Shown here: positions 9,585 through 17,359 of the stretch, piece after piece | Layout of the letters: the number at the start of each line of letters is the position of its first letter | Position numbering within the stretch: position 1 is the stretch's first letter | Made by a program: the position numbers and the translations under genes | Notes under the pieces: model-generated | What the model saw: only the letters and a program-made list of their open reading frames with translations | Told to the model about the DNA's origin: nothing | The model's database searches: none | Source of the DNA: Bacillota bacterium | Lineage (GTDB): Bacteria > Bacillota > Sulfobacillia > RBS10-35 > JAJYVN01 | Assembly (NCBI GenBank): GCA_021791815.1 | Contig: JAJYVV010000012.1 | Span: 1-42,941, forward strand | Direction: 5' to 3' | Length of the DNA stretch: 42,941 bases

Positions 9585-10172
9585 TCACTCGGCCAGCAGG
9601 GCCGCGGCCCTCAGGGCGAAGGCCGCGGCGTGGACAAAGAACGGGTGCCGCGCTTCGCAGGCCACGTCGGCGGCCCATTCGGGCAGCCAGCCCAGCATGT
9701 GGGCCACGTTGCGCGCCCGCAGCACGCCCTCCAGCCCCGGGCTCGATCCCGGGTGGAGGAGGTGCTCCATCAGCCCCAGCAGGGTGGCCGCGTGGTCCGC
9801 CGGGAAGGCCAGGTCATCCAGTCCCTCGTCGGCCAGGAGCACGGCGATCTCGCTGGTGCACTCGCCGACGGCGACGCCCTCGCGGTACCAGGCGGCCAGT
9901 GGGGCGCAGCGGCCCGGCGCGCCGTCCGTCCGGAAGAGCCGGGCATACTCGCGCCCGGCGAAGCCGCCCCGGCCGTCCAGATCGCGCAGGTCGTCGGCCA
10001 GCGCCGCGGCGAGCATCGCCAGTTGCTCATCCGTCTCGCCCGCGCGGACGAGGTCCAGGATCCCGCCGAGGGACCGGCGACCCGGTGGGTCGGGGTCCCC
10101 CAGGAGCCACCGCGCCACGGCGAACCGCGAGGCGACCGCCGCCCGCTCCTCCACCGTCACCGGAAGCGGCAC
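9585..10172 (-). CDS. TorD/DmsD-family molecular chaperone (redox-enzyme maturation protein)
   Basis: The 195-residue, mostly helical protein has the family landmarks: an AREYARLF-type stretch (GREYARLFRTDGAPG), then APLAAWYREG, and the DHAATLLGLMEHLLHPG segment, which corresponds to the conserved DHxxxELxFM region of TorD-like proteins. The C-terminal part ends HPFFVHAAAFALRAAALL, again family-like. Such chaperones bind the twin-arginine signal or apo-form of one molybdenum or tungsten enzyme and help cofactor insertion. No molybdopterin enzyme gene is next to it; it lies between two zinc dehydrogenases, with 24 bases to the upstream one. So its client is unknown and must be encoded elsewhere, or the protein has been recruited for another enzyme. 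Twin-histidine or other diagnostic residues are not decisive, hence moderate confidence. Confidence 0.65.
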   Translation of the reverse strand: MPLPVTVEERAAVASRFAVARWLLGDPDPPGRRSLGGILDLVRAGETDEQLAMLAAALADDLRDLDGRGGFAGREYARLFRTDGAPGRCAPLAAWYREGVAVGECTSEIAVLLADEGLDDLAFPADHAATLLGLMEHLLHPGSSPGLEGVLRARNVAHMLGWLPEWAADVACEARHPFFVHAAAFALRAAALLAE

Positions 10173-10196
10173 CGCCCATTCCCCCCGTCGCGTCCG

Positions 10197-11414
10197 TCAG
10201 GCGCCTTCCCCGGGCGCGAACGCGACCTTGATCGCGCCGCTCCGGCGGTGGAAGAAGGCCGCCCGCAGCGCCTCGCGGTGCCGCTCCAGCGGGAAGCGGT
10301 GGGTCAGGAGGGCGCCCAGGTCGACCTCCGGGTGCCCGGCCTGCAGGCCCATCGCCACCTCGATCGTGTGGGCGCCACCGGCGGACGGTTCGGCGCCATA
10401 GCCGCAGTAGCCGTGCACCTCCAACTCGTGCGCCCAGGCCCAGGTCAGGTCGAGGCCGGGCAGCCTGCCGCTGCAGCCGAGGAGGTCGACGCGGCCCCCG
10501 GCGCGGGCCAGACGGAGGGCGGCCGCCATCGACCCGCCGGAGCCCACCGCGTCGAACACCCTGTCGAAGCCGCCGATCCAGCCCCGCGCGCCGAGGAGCC
10601 CGGGCCGCGGCGCCCCCCAGCCCTCCGCGACGGCGAACCGCTCCGCGGCGTCCGCGGCGGACACCGCCCTGGCCCCCAACGCGGCCGCAAGCCGGGCCTG
10701 CCCCGGATGCCGGGCCACGGCGACGGCGTGGACGCCGCCCGGCCCGGGGAGCAGGCGCAACGCGGCGAGCACGCAGAGCCCGATGGTGCCCGCGCCGAGG
10801 ACCAGCACGCGGCTCCCGGGGCCGGGGGGCGCGGCGAGGACGGCGTGGAGCGCGACGGCGAGCGGCTCGGCCAACACCGCCGCCTCGTCGGCCAGCCCCT
10901 CGGGCACCTCGTGGAGCTGCGACTCGTGGGCCAGCACCTGCTCGGCCCAGCCACCCGGCAGGTCGCGGCAGTAGCCGAGGAGCATGCCGGGCGCGAGCGC
11001 CCCGTCGGCGAAACGGTGGCAGAGCGCGGTGCGTCCCTCCGCGCAGGCCGGGCAGGGGGGCAGGCCCCGCGTCCGGCAGGGCAGGAACGGGTCCAGGACC
11101 ACGCGGCGTCCGGCGAGCGCCCCCGCCTGGGCCACCCCCAGCACCTCGTGCCCGAGCACCGCGGGAAAGGAGACGAAGGGCGAGAGCGTCGGCCCGGTCC
11201 GGCCGCGCAGCAGGGCCACATCGCTCCCGCAGATGCCCGCCAGCCGGACGGCGACGGGGACCCACCCGCCCCGGCCGCCGCCCGGGGGCGCGGGCGGGGG
11301 GACGGAGCGGAGCCGCAGGCCGCTGCAGGGCACCGCCAGCGCGGGCGCCCGGGCCCCCGCGTGGCGGGCGATCAGCCACCGCCCGGGCGAGAAGCCGTAC
11401 TCGAGGGCCCGCAC
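10197..11414 (-). CDS. Zinc-binding dehydrogenase, MDR superfamily (threonine/polyol dehydrogenase-like)
   Basis: A 405-residue medium-chain dehydrogenase. AGICGSDVALLRG contains the catalytic-zinc cysteine, PAVLGHEVLG the zinc histidine-glutamate, and a structural-zinc-like lobe CRTRGLPPCPACAEGRTALC is present though spaced unusually. VLVLGAGTIGLCVLAAL is the Rossmann motif and AVLAEPLAVALHAV the usual helix. The C-terminal half holds FDAVGSGGSMAAALRLARAGGRVDLLG. The protein is longer than most family members (about 340-360) because of an N-terminal extension and a proline/glycine insert at about 35-50. It is the second gene of the operon, 46 bases after the aldolase-like gene. The substrate is unknown; a hydroxyl-bearing compound produced or consumed by the neighbouring aldolase-like enzyme is a reasonable guess. 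Confidence 0.88.
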   Translation of the reverse strand: MRALEYGFSPGRWLIARHAGARAPALAVPCSGLRLRSVPPPAPPGGGRGGWVPVAVRLAGICGSDVALLRGRTGPTLSPFVSFPAVLGHEVLGVAQAGALAGRRVVLDPFLPCRTRGLPPCPACAEGRTALCHRFADGALAPGMLLGYCRDLPGGWAEQVLAHESQLHEVPEGLADEAAVLAEPLAVALHAVLAAPPGPGSRVLVLGAGTIGLCVLAALRLLPGPGGVHAVAVARHPGQARLAAALGARAVSAADAAERFAVAEGWGAPRPGLLGARGWIGGFDRVFDAVGSGGSMAAALRLARAGGRVDLLGCSGRLPGLDLTWAWAHELEVHGYCGYGAEPSAGGAHTIEVAMGLQAGHPEVDLGALLTHRFPLERHREALRAAFFHRRSGAIKVAFAPGEGA

Positions 11415-11460
11415 GACTCCGGCACCCCCCTCCGGGCGGCCGCCGCGTCCGCGCGCGGCC

Positions 11461-12567
11461 TCAGCGCATCGGCACCTGCCGCAGGAGGTGCGGGATCACC
11501 CGGGCGAAGATCTCGGGCAGGTTCTCCCCCGTGATCGTCAGCCCGTGGTTCCGCAGCCCGACGACCCCGTGCCCGGGGTCGGGGACCGTGGCCAGGCGGT
11601 CGCGCACGGCCGTGGCGAGCTCCAGGGTCCCGCACGGGTAGTTGACGTCGGTGCTTGGAACGCCTCCCATCCAGGCGTGCACGTGCAGGATCGCCCCGAC
11701 CTGGGGAAAGGCGTCATAGAGGAAGAGGTGCTCGATGGCGTCCACCGACGCCCTGCGGGGGTGGACGCCCGGTGGCACGCTCACCACCATGCTGCGGGTG
11801 TCCGCGTCGTACCGGCGGACGAGAAGGATCTCCTCGCCGACCTTCTCGATGCGCGCCTTGTCCACCCCGCTCGCGCTCATCCAGAAGCCGAGCCCCGGCT
11901 CCCGCACGCTCACGTTCCCGTAGCTGAGGCCGCCCAGTTGGAACATCCGCCGCAGGTGGGCGAAGTCGCGCGGATCGAGCAGCTTCTCGATGGGAAAGGG
12001 CGCCGGGAGGAGGTCCAGGGCCTTGAGCGCCCGGGACGCCTCGGCCATCTCGGCCGTCCGCGCGTTGCCGGCGCGAAGGTCGGGAGGCAGGTCGGGCACG
12101 AACGTGTTGTCGATCACGAGGTGCGACCCGGACAGCGGCTCCACGCGCCGCAGCACGGCGGCGAAGTAGTCGGCGGCTCCCTCCAGGACGTAGCAGCCGC
12201 GCTCCAGGGTGACGAAGTGCGTGGCGGCGGGCGGGCCGTCCCCGGAGGCCGGCGGCACGAGGTAGACGAGCAGGTTGCCGAGCGACCGGATCAGCAGCGG
12301 ATAGAGCGTCTCCAGCGCGGCCCCTTCCGCCGGGGCCGGGCCCGCCGTGACGCCGACCACGAAGGTCGCCTGCGAACGGCGCCGGTACGGGCGCGGGTGA
12401 TCGGAGGGAAACAGATTCCACACCACCGGCGTCGCGGTGGCCGCCTCCGGCTCGACCCGGGCGCGGAGCCCCGCCTCGAACCAGCGCAGCGCGGGCACCG
12501 CCCACTCCTGCCCCGCCGGGACGACGACCGAACCCACGACCCATCCTCCCCCTCGCCGCCGGCGCAT
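11461..12567 (-). CDS. Class II aldolase/adducin-family protein with unusual N-terminal domain
   Basis: Residues from about 195 to 368 form a class II aldolase/adducin domain: LGGLSYGNVSVREPG, the acid-rich FWMSASGVDKARI, the zinc-type HVHAWMGGV pair and the LRNHGLTITGE third histidine motif. This family cleaves or decarboxylates sugar phosphates (for example L-fuculose-phosphate aldolase). The first 190 residues are not a typical extension: they carry a long helix plus DHPRPYRRRSQATFVVGV and HFVTLERGCYVLEGAADYFAA, and I do not recognise them. The frame opens with ATG at 12567, but a later GTG could serve; the first ten residues are basic and uncertain. It is the first gene of the six-gene minus-strand operon and lies next to a weaker copy of the shared promoter layout. 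The reaction is unassigned. Confidence 0.72.
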   Translation of the reverse strand: MRRRRGGGWVVGSVVVPAGQEWAVPALRWFEAGLRARVEPEAATATPVVWNLFPSDHPRPYRRRSQATFVVGVTAGPAPAEGAALETLYPLLIRSLGNLLVYLVPPASGDGPPAATHFVTLERGCYVLEGAADYFAAVLRRVEPLSGSHLVIDNTFVPDLPPDLRAGNARTAEMAEASRALKALDLLPAPFPIEKLLDPRDFAHLRRMFQLGGLSYGNVSVREPGLGFWMSASGVDKARIEKVGEEILLVRRYDADTRSMVVSVPPGVHPRRASVDAIEHLFLYDAFPQVGAILHVHAWMGGVPSTDVNYPCGTLELATAVRDRLATVPDPGHGVVGLRNHGLTITGENLPEIFARVIPHLLRQVPMR

Positions 12568-12611
12568 GGCGCCGGGACCAACGCGCGGCCCGCGCCGGCC
12601 TCTCGCCCCCG

Positions 12612-12674
12612 AGTGTGCCTGCAGGACGCCCGGGTGCGCGCCGGCCGGATGGTCCCCGCCGGGAAGGGCATCCG
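12612..12674 (-). promoter_or_regulatory. Possible weaker copy of the shared promoter layout, site E (before the dehydrogenase operon)
   Basis: On the minus strand, CATCCGG (12651-12645) is followed by CCGG and, 27 bases later, by CACACT then C (12617-12612). The distance from element start to hexamer is 34, identical to sites A-C. An upstream CGGATGC lies 23 bp farther. The element is a poor match and the two copies are inverted relative to each other, so this may be chance. Confidence 0.28.
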
Positions 12675-12713
12675 ATCCGGCCGTCGGGGCCCGGACGGCC
12701 CGGTGCCGCGGGC

Positions 12714-12776
12714 CGATCGGACCATCCCCGCCGGCCCGATCGGCCGTGGGCGCGCGCGGCCCGCCTCGCTTCTACT
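12714..12776 (+). promoter_or_regulatory. Candidate activator-dependent promoter, site C (upstream of HAD/U32 pair)
   Basis: CGATCGG at 12714-12720 and at 12737-12743, 23 bp apart; each lies in GCCGATCGG or CCCGATCGG. The second copy is followed by CCGTG, as in sites A and B. TCTACT (12771-12776) lies 27 bases downstream of the second copy, then CTC. The downstream gene starts at 12814. Confidence 0.48.
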
Positions 12777-12813
12777 CTCGGGGAGAGGCCCGGACCGATG
12801 CGGAGGGAGCGCG

Positions 12814-13557
12814 ATGGACAGCCGGGACCGGCCGCGCGCGGCACACGGCCGGTCCGGCGGGCGCGGGCCCGCCCCCCCGCGGTGGGCCGCCGTGCTCTTC
12901 GATCTGGACGGCACGCTGCTCGACATCGACGGCGAGGGATTCCTCGACGCCTACGTCGAGGCCCTGACCGACTGGTGGGCGCCGCCGGATGCCGCGGCGT
13001 TCCGGCATGCCGTCATGGCCGCCAGCGTGCCGATCTTCGCCGCCCATCCGGGCCGCACGAACGGCGACGTCTTCCGCATCCACCTCGCGGACCATCTCGG
13101 CCTGGCGGCCCCGGCCGTCGCGGACCGCATGCGCGGCTTCCACCGCGAGGCGCTCCCGCGGCTGCGGTATCCGGCCCGGCCCGCGGCCGGCGCGCGGCGC
13201 TGCGTGCGCCGCTGCCTGGAGTTCGGCCTGCGCGTGGCGGTGGCGACCGCGCCCATCTACATGCCCGAGGTGATCGAGCTGCGCCTGCGCTGGGCTGGCC
13301 TCGCCGGCATGCCCTGGGACCTGGTCACGCATAGCGAGGTCATGTGTTCGTGCAAGCCGCACAAGGCGTATTTCGCCGAGGCCGCGGCGCGGCTGGGCCT
13401 TCGGCCGGAGGCGTGCGTCATGGTCGGCGATGACCCGCTGCAGGACGGTCCCGCCCGCGACGCGGGCATGGCCGTGCTGCTGCGCGGATCCGCCGAGGGC
13501 GCGGGTTGGACCAGCCTGTCCGAGGTCGGAGCGGCGCTCGCGCGCGGGGGCCCCTGA
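12814..13557 (+). CDS. HAD-superfamily hydrolase (phosphatase-like)
   Basis: The 247-residue protein is a haloacid dehalogenase-type hydrolase. The nucleophile motif is FDLDGTLLD (Asp30/Asp32), motif II threonine sits in VAVATAPIY, the lysine is in SCKPHKAYF and the metal-binding acidic pair is in MVGDDPLQDGPARDAGM. A helical cap lies between about residues 40 and 110. Such enzymes hydrolyse small phosphorylated metabolites; a specific substrate cannot be read off. The first 25 residues are basic and proline/glycine-rich and may be disordered. The open frame runs far upstream, but the ATG at 12814 has GGAGGG in front and follows promoter site C by about 40 bases. A U32 peptidase gene begins 29 bases after the stop, so the two probably form a two-gene unit. 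Confidence 0.88.
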   Translation: MDSRDRPRAAHGRSGGRGPAPPRWAAVLFDLDGTLLDIDGEGFLDAYVEALTDWWAPPDAAAFRHAVMAASVPIFAAHPGRTNGDVFRIHLADHLGLAAPAVADRMRGFHREALPRLRYPARPAAGARRCVRRCLEFGLRVAVATAPIYMPEVIELRLRWAGLAGMPWDLVTHSEVMCSCKPHKAYFAEAAARLGLRPEACVMVGDDPLQDGPARDAGMAVLLRGSAEGAGWTSLSEVGAALARGGP

Positions 13558-13586
13558 GCCGGAAGCGCGGAGGAAGGGGAACGCGC

Positions 13587-14768
13587 ATGCGCCTGATCGT
13601 CGCCACCAGTTGGGAGGACGAGCTCCTGCGCGGCCTCGCCGGGCTGCCCGTGCAGGCGGTGTTCGGCAAGCTGCAGAGCGACCTGGTCGGCGGGGGCCGC
13701 CCGTCCTCCATCCTGCCGGAGGTCGACGGCCCCCGGGCGGAGCGGCACATCGCCCTCGCGCACGAGCTCGGCATGCGGTTCCTCTACCTGTGGAACGTCG
13801 GAACCCTGGGCGACCGCGAATACCGCTCGGAGTTCGTGCAGGAGATGCGCGCGCAGCTGCGCGACCTCGTCGCCGCCGGCATCGACGGCCTCGTGGTCGG
13901 TCTGCCCTGGATGATCCCGCTGGCGAAGGAGGTGGCCCCCGACCTGGAGGTGTCCGTCTCCTCGTTCGTGCACGTCGACTCGCCTCGCGAGGCGCGGCAG
14001 TTCGAGCGGATGGGCGCCGACACCGTCATCCTCCACCAGACGGGGAACCGGGACTTCCGGACGCTGCAGGAGATCCGGGCCGCCGTGTCCTGCGACCTGG
14101 AGCTCATCGCCAACAACACCTGCGTGTTCCAATGCCCGTACGTCTGCGCGCACCAGACGTCCCCCGCCTTCCACTCGCGGACCGGCAGCCGCCCCGTCCT
14201 GGAATACGAGTTGTTCTGGTGCGCCGGACGCTACGCCCACGACGGCGCGGAGCTGATCCGCGCGCGCTGGATCCGGCCGGAGGACCTGGGGGTCTATGAG
14301 TCCCTGGGCTTCGACCGCTTCAAGCTCGCCGGGCGCGGCCGCCCGACGGCCTGGCTGCTGCGCGCGGCCCGCGCCTATGCCGCGCGCCGCTACGACGGCC
14401 ACCTCACGGACATCGTCAGCATGTCGCAGCACGCGCCGCTCTCCCTCGCCCGCCGCCGCGCCGCCGAGCCCGGGGGCCGTCACGCCGCCCGCTGGGCGGA
14501 GATCGCCGAGGACCTGCGCCAGGTCGGCCTGGTGCGCGTGCGCAACGGCGACATCCCGCCCGACTTCATCCGCTTCTTCCAAGACCACGACTGCAACGTG
14601 CGCTCCTGCCGGACCTGCCGGTACTGCGAGCAGGTCGCCCGGCGCGCCGTCGAGGGCGCGCGGGCCTGGGACGCCGACGCGGTGCCCCTGATGCCCGGCC
14701 CCGACATGTTCGAGGACCTGATCCTCGACGGGCCGCACCCGGAAGCCGCGCAGGGCCCCGGACGCTGA
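13587..14768 (+). CDS. Peptidase U32 family protein (UbiU/UbiV/RlhA-like)
   Basis: The 393-residue protein has the U32-type barrel: MRLIVATSWEDELLRGL at the start, a strand-helix pattern with GIDGLVVGLPWMIPLAKE, and the conserved NTCVFQCPYVCAHQTSP block near residue 175, equivalent to the cysteine-bearing core of U32 proteins that coordinates an iron-sulfur cluster in UbiU/UbiV. A C-terminal CNVRSCRTCRYCEQ cluster offers additional ligands (four cysteines within 13 residues). Known U32 members act in O2-independent hydroxylation (ubiquinone and 23S/tRNA C or U modifications) rather than proteolysis. Here no quinone biosynthesis gene is adjacent, so the substrate is unknown. ATG at 13587 follows GAGGAAGGGGA. 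It is probably transcribed with the HAD gene. Confidence 0.76.
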   Translation: MRLIVATSWEDELLRGLAGLPVQAVFGKLQSDLVGGGRPSSILPEVDGPRAERHIALAHELGMRFLYLWNVGTLGDREYRSEFVQEMRAQLRDLVAAGIDGLVVGLPWMIPLAKEVAPDLEVSVSSFVHVDSPREARQFERMGADTVILHQTGNRDFRTLQEIRAAVSCDLELIANNTCVFQCPYVCAHQTSPAFHSRTGSRPVLEYELFWCAGRYAHDGAELIRARWIRPEDLGVYESLGFDRFKLAGRGRPTAWLLRAARAYAARRYDGHLTDIVSMSQHAPLSLARRRAAEPGGRHAARWAEIAEDLRQVGLVRVRNGDIPPDFIRFFQDHDCNVRSCRTCRYCEQVARRAVEGARAWDADAVPLMPGPDMFEDLILDGPHPEAAQGPGR

Positions 14769-14937
14769 AGGCGTGCCGGCGCCGCTCCCTCGGCCTGGGC
14801 CGTTCGACCCGGACGGGCGGGCCAAAGGGCCCTGCGGCAGGGGACCACCGGACGGCCGTTGGGCCCCTGCGGCCGCCCTGGGCGGGTGCCACAATCCACC
14901 GTGTTCGGAGCGATCCGGCACACGGAGGTGGCCCCTG

Positions 14938-15636
14938 ATGCAGGCGCAGCGCGACCCGGCGGCCCCGGTTCCGCAGGCCCGCCCTTCCGTCGCCGGCGGC
15001 GCCACCCGGCGGCGCATGCTGCTGCTGGGCGGGCTTCTCGGCGGCGCGGCGGTGGCCGCGGCATGCGGCCAGATCACCACCCCCGCGGGCTCGTTCGGCA
15101 TCTCGGCGTCGGGCGCCGGGGCCGCGGCGGCACCTCTGGCGGCCGGAGGCGCGTCGCAGTCGCCCCAGGCGTTCCTGTACCTGACCATCAACAGCCCGGC
15201 CGGCACGGGCAAGCCCCAGTACCCGGCCTACGTGCCCTCCTACTTCACGGTTCCGGCCAACGCGCTGGTGCAGGTGCAGATCACCTGCTTCGACAGCGGC
15301 CCGGCGTCCATCCCTCAGGGCTACCAGAACGTCCAGGGCACCGTCGGAGGCACCGCGCAGCTCTATGCCGCGACCCTTGGCGACCTCTCGACGGTGCCGG
15401 CCCAGACCGTCACCGCGATCCCGGCGGACCAGGTCGTCCACACGTTCACGGTGCCCACGCTCAACCTCAACGTGGCGCTGCCGGGAACGTCGACGTTGCG
15501 CTTCCTGCTGCAGACGGGCGCGCCCGGCACCCACCCCTGGCAGTGCATGGCGGCGTGCGGGACCGGGGAGTCGGGATGGGGCGGCCCCATGTCGGACGCC
15601 GGGTTCATGAGCGGCACCTTGACGGTGCAGGCCTGA
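14938..15636 (+). CDS. Tat-type lipoprotein with cupredoxin-like domain
   Basis: A 232-residue exported protein. The N-terminus has TRRRMLLLGG, matching a twin-arginine signal, followed by a lipobox VAAAC with acceptor Cys43. From about residue 75 the sequence is beta-rich like cupredoxins or cytochrome oxidase subunit II. His168 (VVHTFTVP) and the loop HPWQCMAACGTG (His199, Cys203, Cys207) resemble a copper site; the Cys-x3-Cys spacing is that of CuA. But the histidine expected four residues after Cys207 is a glutamate (Glu211); Met218 or Met224 may substitute. So it may be a modified or mononuclear site. The gene precedes a DoxX-like protein by 21 bases, suggesting a small membrane electron-transfer unit. 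ATG at 14938 follows GGAGGTGG. Confidence 0.68.
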   Translation: MQAQRDPAAPVPQARPSVAGGATRRRMLLLGGLLGGAAVAAACGQITTPAGSFGISASGAGAAAAPLAAGGASQSPQAFLYLTINSPAGTGKPQYPAYVPSYFTVPANALVQVQITCFDSGPASIPQGYQNVQGTVGGTAQLYAATLGDLSTVPAQTVTAIPADQVVHTFTVPTLNLNVALPGTSTLRFLLQTGAPGTHPWQCMAACGTGESGWGGPMSDAGFMSGTLTVQA

Positions 15637-15657
15637 CGCCGGGAGGGAGGCGGGGCG

Positions 15658-16596
15658 ATGCGCTCGGAGGCGCCTGAACACCGCGTGCTGCGGCTGGGGC
15701 TCGGGGCCCTCTGGGGACTGGACGCCATCCTGCAGACCCAGCCGGCCATGTGGACGCCGGCCGTCCTCATCGGCCAGATCTGGGAGGGGGCCGTGCAGGG
15801 CCCGGCCTGGCTGACCGGCCTGATGTCCTGGTCGATCCGGGCGGCCGAGCCGCACCTCGCCCTGTTCAACGCGGCCCTGATCGCCACCCAGGCGAGCCTG
15901 GCCGCGCTCCTGCTTTCCGGCCCCGGCCGGACCGCCCGCCTCGGCGCGTGGGGCAGCCTCGCGTTCGGAGGCGCGGTGTGGCTATTCGCGCAGGGCCTGG
16001 GCGGCCTCGCCTCGCCGGGAGCGTCCCTGCTCTTCGGCGCGCCCGGCTCCGCTTTCATCTACGCGGTGATCGCGGCGCTGCTGCTGGTCCCCGCCTGGGC
16101 AGGACGCGGGGCGTCCGCCGCGACGGCCGTCCTGTTGGCCGGCGGTGCGGCGCTCCAACTCCAGGCGCCGTTCTGGCAGAGCGTCGGACTCTCGGCGCCG
16201 ATCGCGGCCAACTTCATGCTGACCCCGCCCGCGCTGCGGCCCCTCCTCAACCTCGCCACCCGGCCGGCGATGGCCGCGCCGGTGGCCCTGAACCTCGGAC
16301 TCATCGCCGCGCTGCTCGCGGCGGCCGCGGCCGCGTGGCTGGCCCCGTGGAGCCGCATGGCCATGGCCAGCGTGCTCGCGCTCCTGTTCCTGCTGTGGGT
16401 GACGGCCCAGGACTCGGCCCTGCTCTGGAGCGGCACCGCCACCGACCCCAACACCCTGCCGGCCGTGGCGCTCCTCGCGGCGGCCGGGTTCGCGGGGGCG
16501 CGGGGGCGACAGCGCACGACGGGCGCCACGGCCCTCGGCGGGGTCACCCACGCCGAGCGGGGCATCGCCGCCAGCGTGCTGCGCCGGGCCGGCTGA
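15658..16596 (+). CDS. DoxX-like multi-pass membrane protein (long form)
   Basis: This 312-residue protein is strongly hydrophobic, with eight or nine predicted membrane helices. Its N-terminal 150 residues are related to the product at 4562-5116: GLGALWGLDAILQTQPAMW, then TQASLAALLLSGPGRTARLG, FGGAVWLFAQGLGGL and FIYAVIAALLLVPA. The C-terminal half adds three or four hydrophobic segments, including PVALNLGLIAALLAAAAAAW and MAMASVLALLFLLWVTA, not found in the short form. It follows the cupredoxin lipoprotein gene by 21 bases with GGGAGG before the ATG, suggesting a two-gene membrane electron-transfer module, an inference. No heme- or metal-binding motif is evident. The stop lies 14 bases from the convergent uracil-DNA glycosylase gene. 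Confidence 0.7.
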   Translation: MRSEAPEHRVLRLGLGALWGLDAILQTQPAMWTPAVLIGQIWEGAVQGPAWLTGLMSWSIRAAEPHLALFNAALIATQASLAALLLSGPGRTARLGAWGSLAFGGAVWLFAQGLGGLASPGASLLFGAPGSAFIYAVIAALLLVPAWAGRGASAATAVLLAGGAALQLQAPFWQSVGLSAPIAANFMLTPPALRPLLNLATRPAMAAPVALNLGLIAALLAAAAAAWLAPWSRMAMASVLALLFLLWVTAQDSALLWSGTATDPNTLPAVALLAAAGFAGARGRQRTTGATALGGVTHAERGIAASVLRRAG

Positions 16597-16610
16597 GCGC
16601 GGGCACCCCT

Positions 16611-17324
16611 TCAGCCGCCCTCGTCCGGGGCGCCGGCGGGCCCGGCGGGAGCCTCGCGCGCGGCGGCGGCCTCCTCGGACGGCCAGCCGAACAACCGGCG
16701 GTGCAGCTCCCGGATCATCTGAAAATCCTCCCACACCTCCTTCTTTCGCTCGGGGGCGCGCAGGAGATAGGCGGGGTGGTAGGTGGGAAGGACCCAGAGG
16801 CCGTCCTGCCGCCGCCAACGGCCCCGCTCGGCGCCGATCGACGCGCGGGGGTCGACCATGGCGTGGAGCGGCGTCGCCCCGAGCAGCACCAGGATCGAGG
16901 GGCGCAGCAACTGCAGCCGCCGGAGGAGGTACGGCCGGCAGGCCGCGATCTCGGCCGGCTCCGGGGTGCGGTTGCCGGGCGGCCGGCACAGCACCACGTT
17001 GGAGATGTACACCTGGTCGCGACGAAAGCCGGCCGCCGCGAGGATGCGGTCCAGCAGCTCGCCGGCCTTGCCGACGAACGGGCGCCCCTGCTCGTCCTCG
17101 GTGGCCCCGGGCCCTTCGCCGATCAGGCAGAGCCCGGCGCGCGGGTCGCCCTCGCCGAATACCACGCCCCGGCAGCCGCCGCGCAGGCCGCACCGGGTGC
17201 ACCCCCGAGCGAGGGCGCCGAGTTCGTCGAGGGTGGCCGCCTCCTGCAACCGCAGGGCGAAGGCCGCCGCGGGCAGCCCGTACAGGCCGTCCGCAGGGCC
17301 GCCGGCCGCTTCCGGACCGCCCAT
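16611..17324 (-). CDS. Uracil-DNA glycosylase, family 4 (Fe-S type)
   Basis: A 237-residue DNA repair enzyme that removes uracil from DNA. It has the family 4 signatures: the CTRCGL cysteine pair at about residue 41, motif 1 as GEGPGATEDEQGRPFVGKAG, the YISNVVLCRPPGNRTP segment, and motif 2 as TYHPAYLLR. The second pair of 4Fe-4S ligands are in NVVLCRPP and ACRPYLLRR. An arginine/glutamate-rich, alanine/proline-rich C-terminal tail follows the fold. The true start is the ATG at 17324; the open frame extends through selD in another register and is irrelevant there. SelD ends 35 bases upstream, with a purine-rich leader GGGAGCGGGACAGGGG, so the two could be cotranscribed; the functional link is not obvious. 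Confidence 0.92.
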   Translation of the reverse strand: MGGPEAAGGPADGLYGLPAAAFALRLQEAATLDELGALARGCTRCGLRGGCRGVVFGEGDPRAGLCLIGEGPGATEDEQGRPFVGKAGELLDRILAAAGFRRDQVYISNVVLCRPPGNRTPEPAEIAACRPYLLRRLQLLRPSILVLLGATPLHAMVDPRASIGAERGRWRRQDGLWVLPTYHPAYLLRAPERKKEVWEDFQMIRELHRRLFGWPSEEAAAAREAPAGPAGAPDEGG

Positions 17325-17359
17325 GCCCCTGTCCCGCTCCCTCCAGACCACGGGCGCCC

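Noticed and set aside
10984-12813. Long plus-strand frame upstream of the HAD hydrolase
   Set aside because: It is antisense to the aldolase-like gene and starts with low-complexity residues; the HAD domain and a good ribosome binding site place the start at 12814.
14800-14896. Possible fourth strong copy of the CCGAWYGG promoter layout before the cupredoxin gene
   Set aside because: The GGACGG and GTTGGG copies do not match the element and the distance to CACAAT differs from the 27 bp of the other sites.
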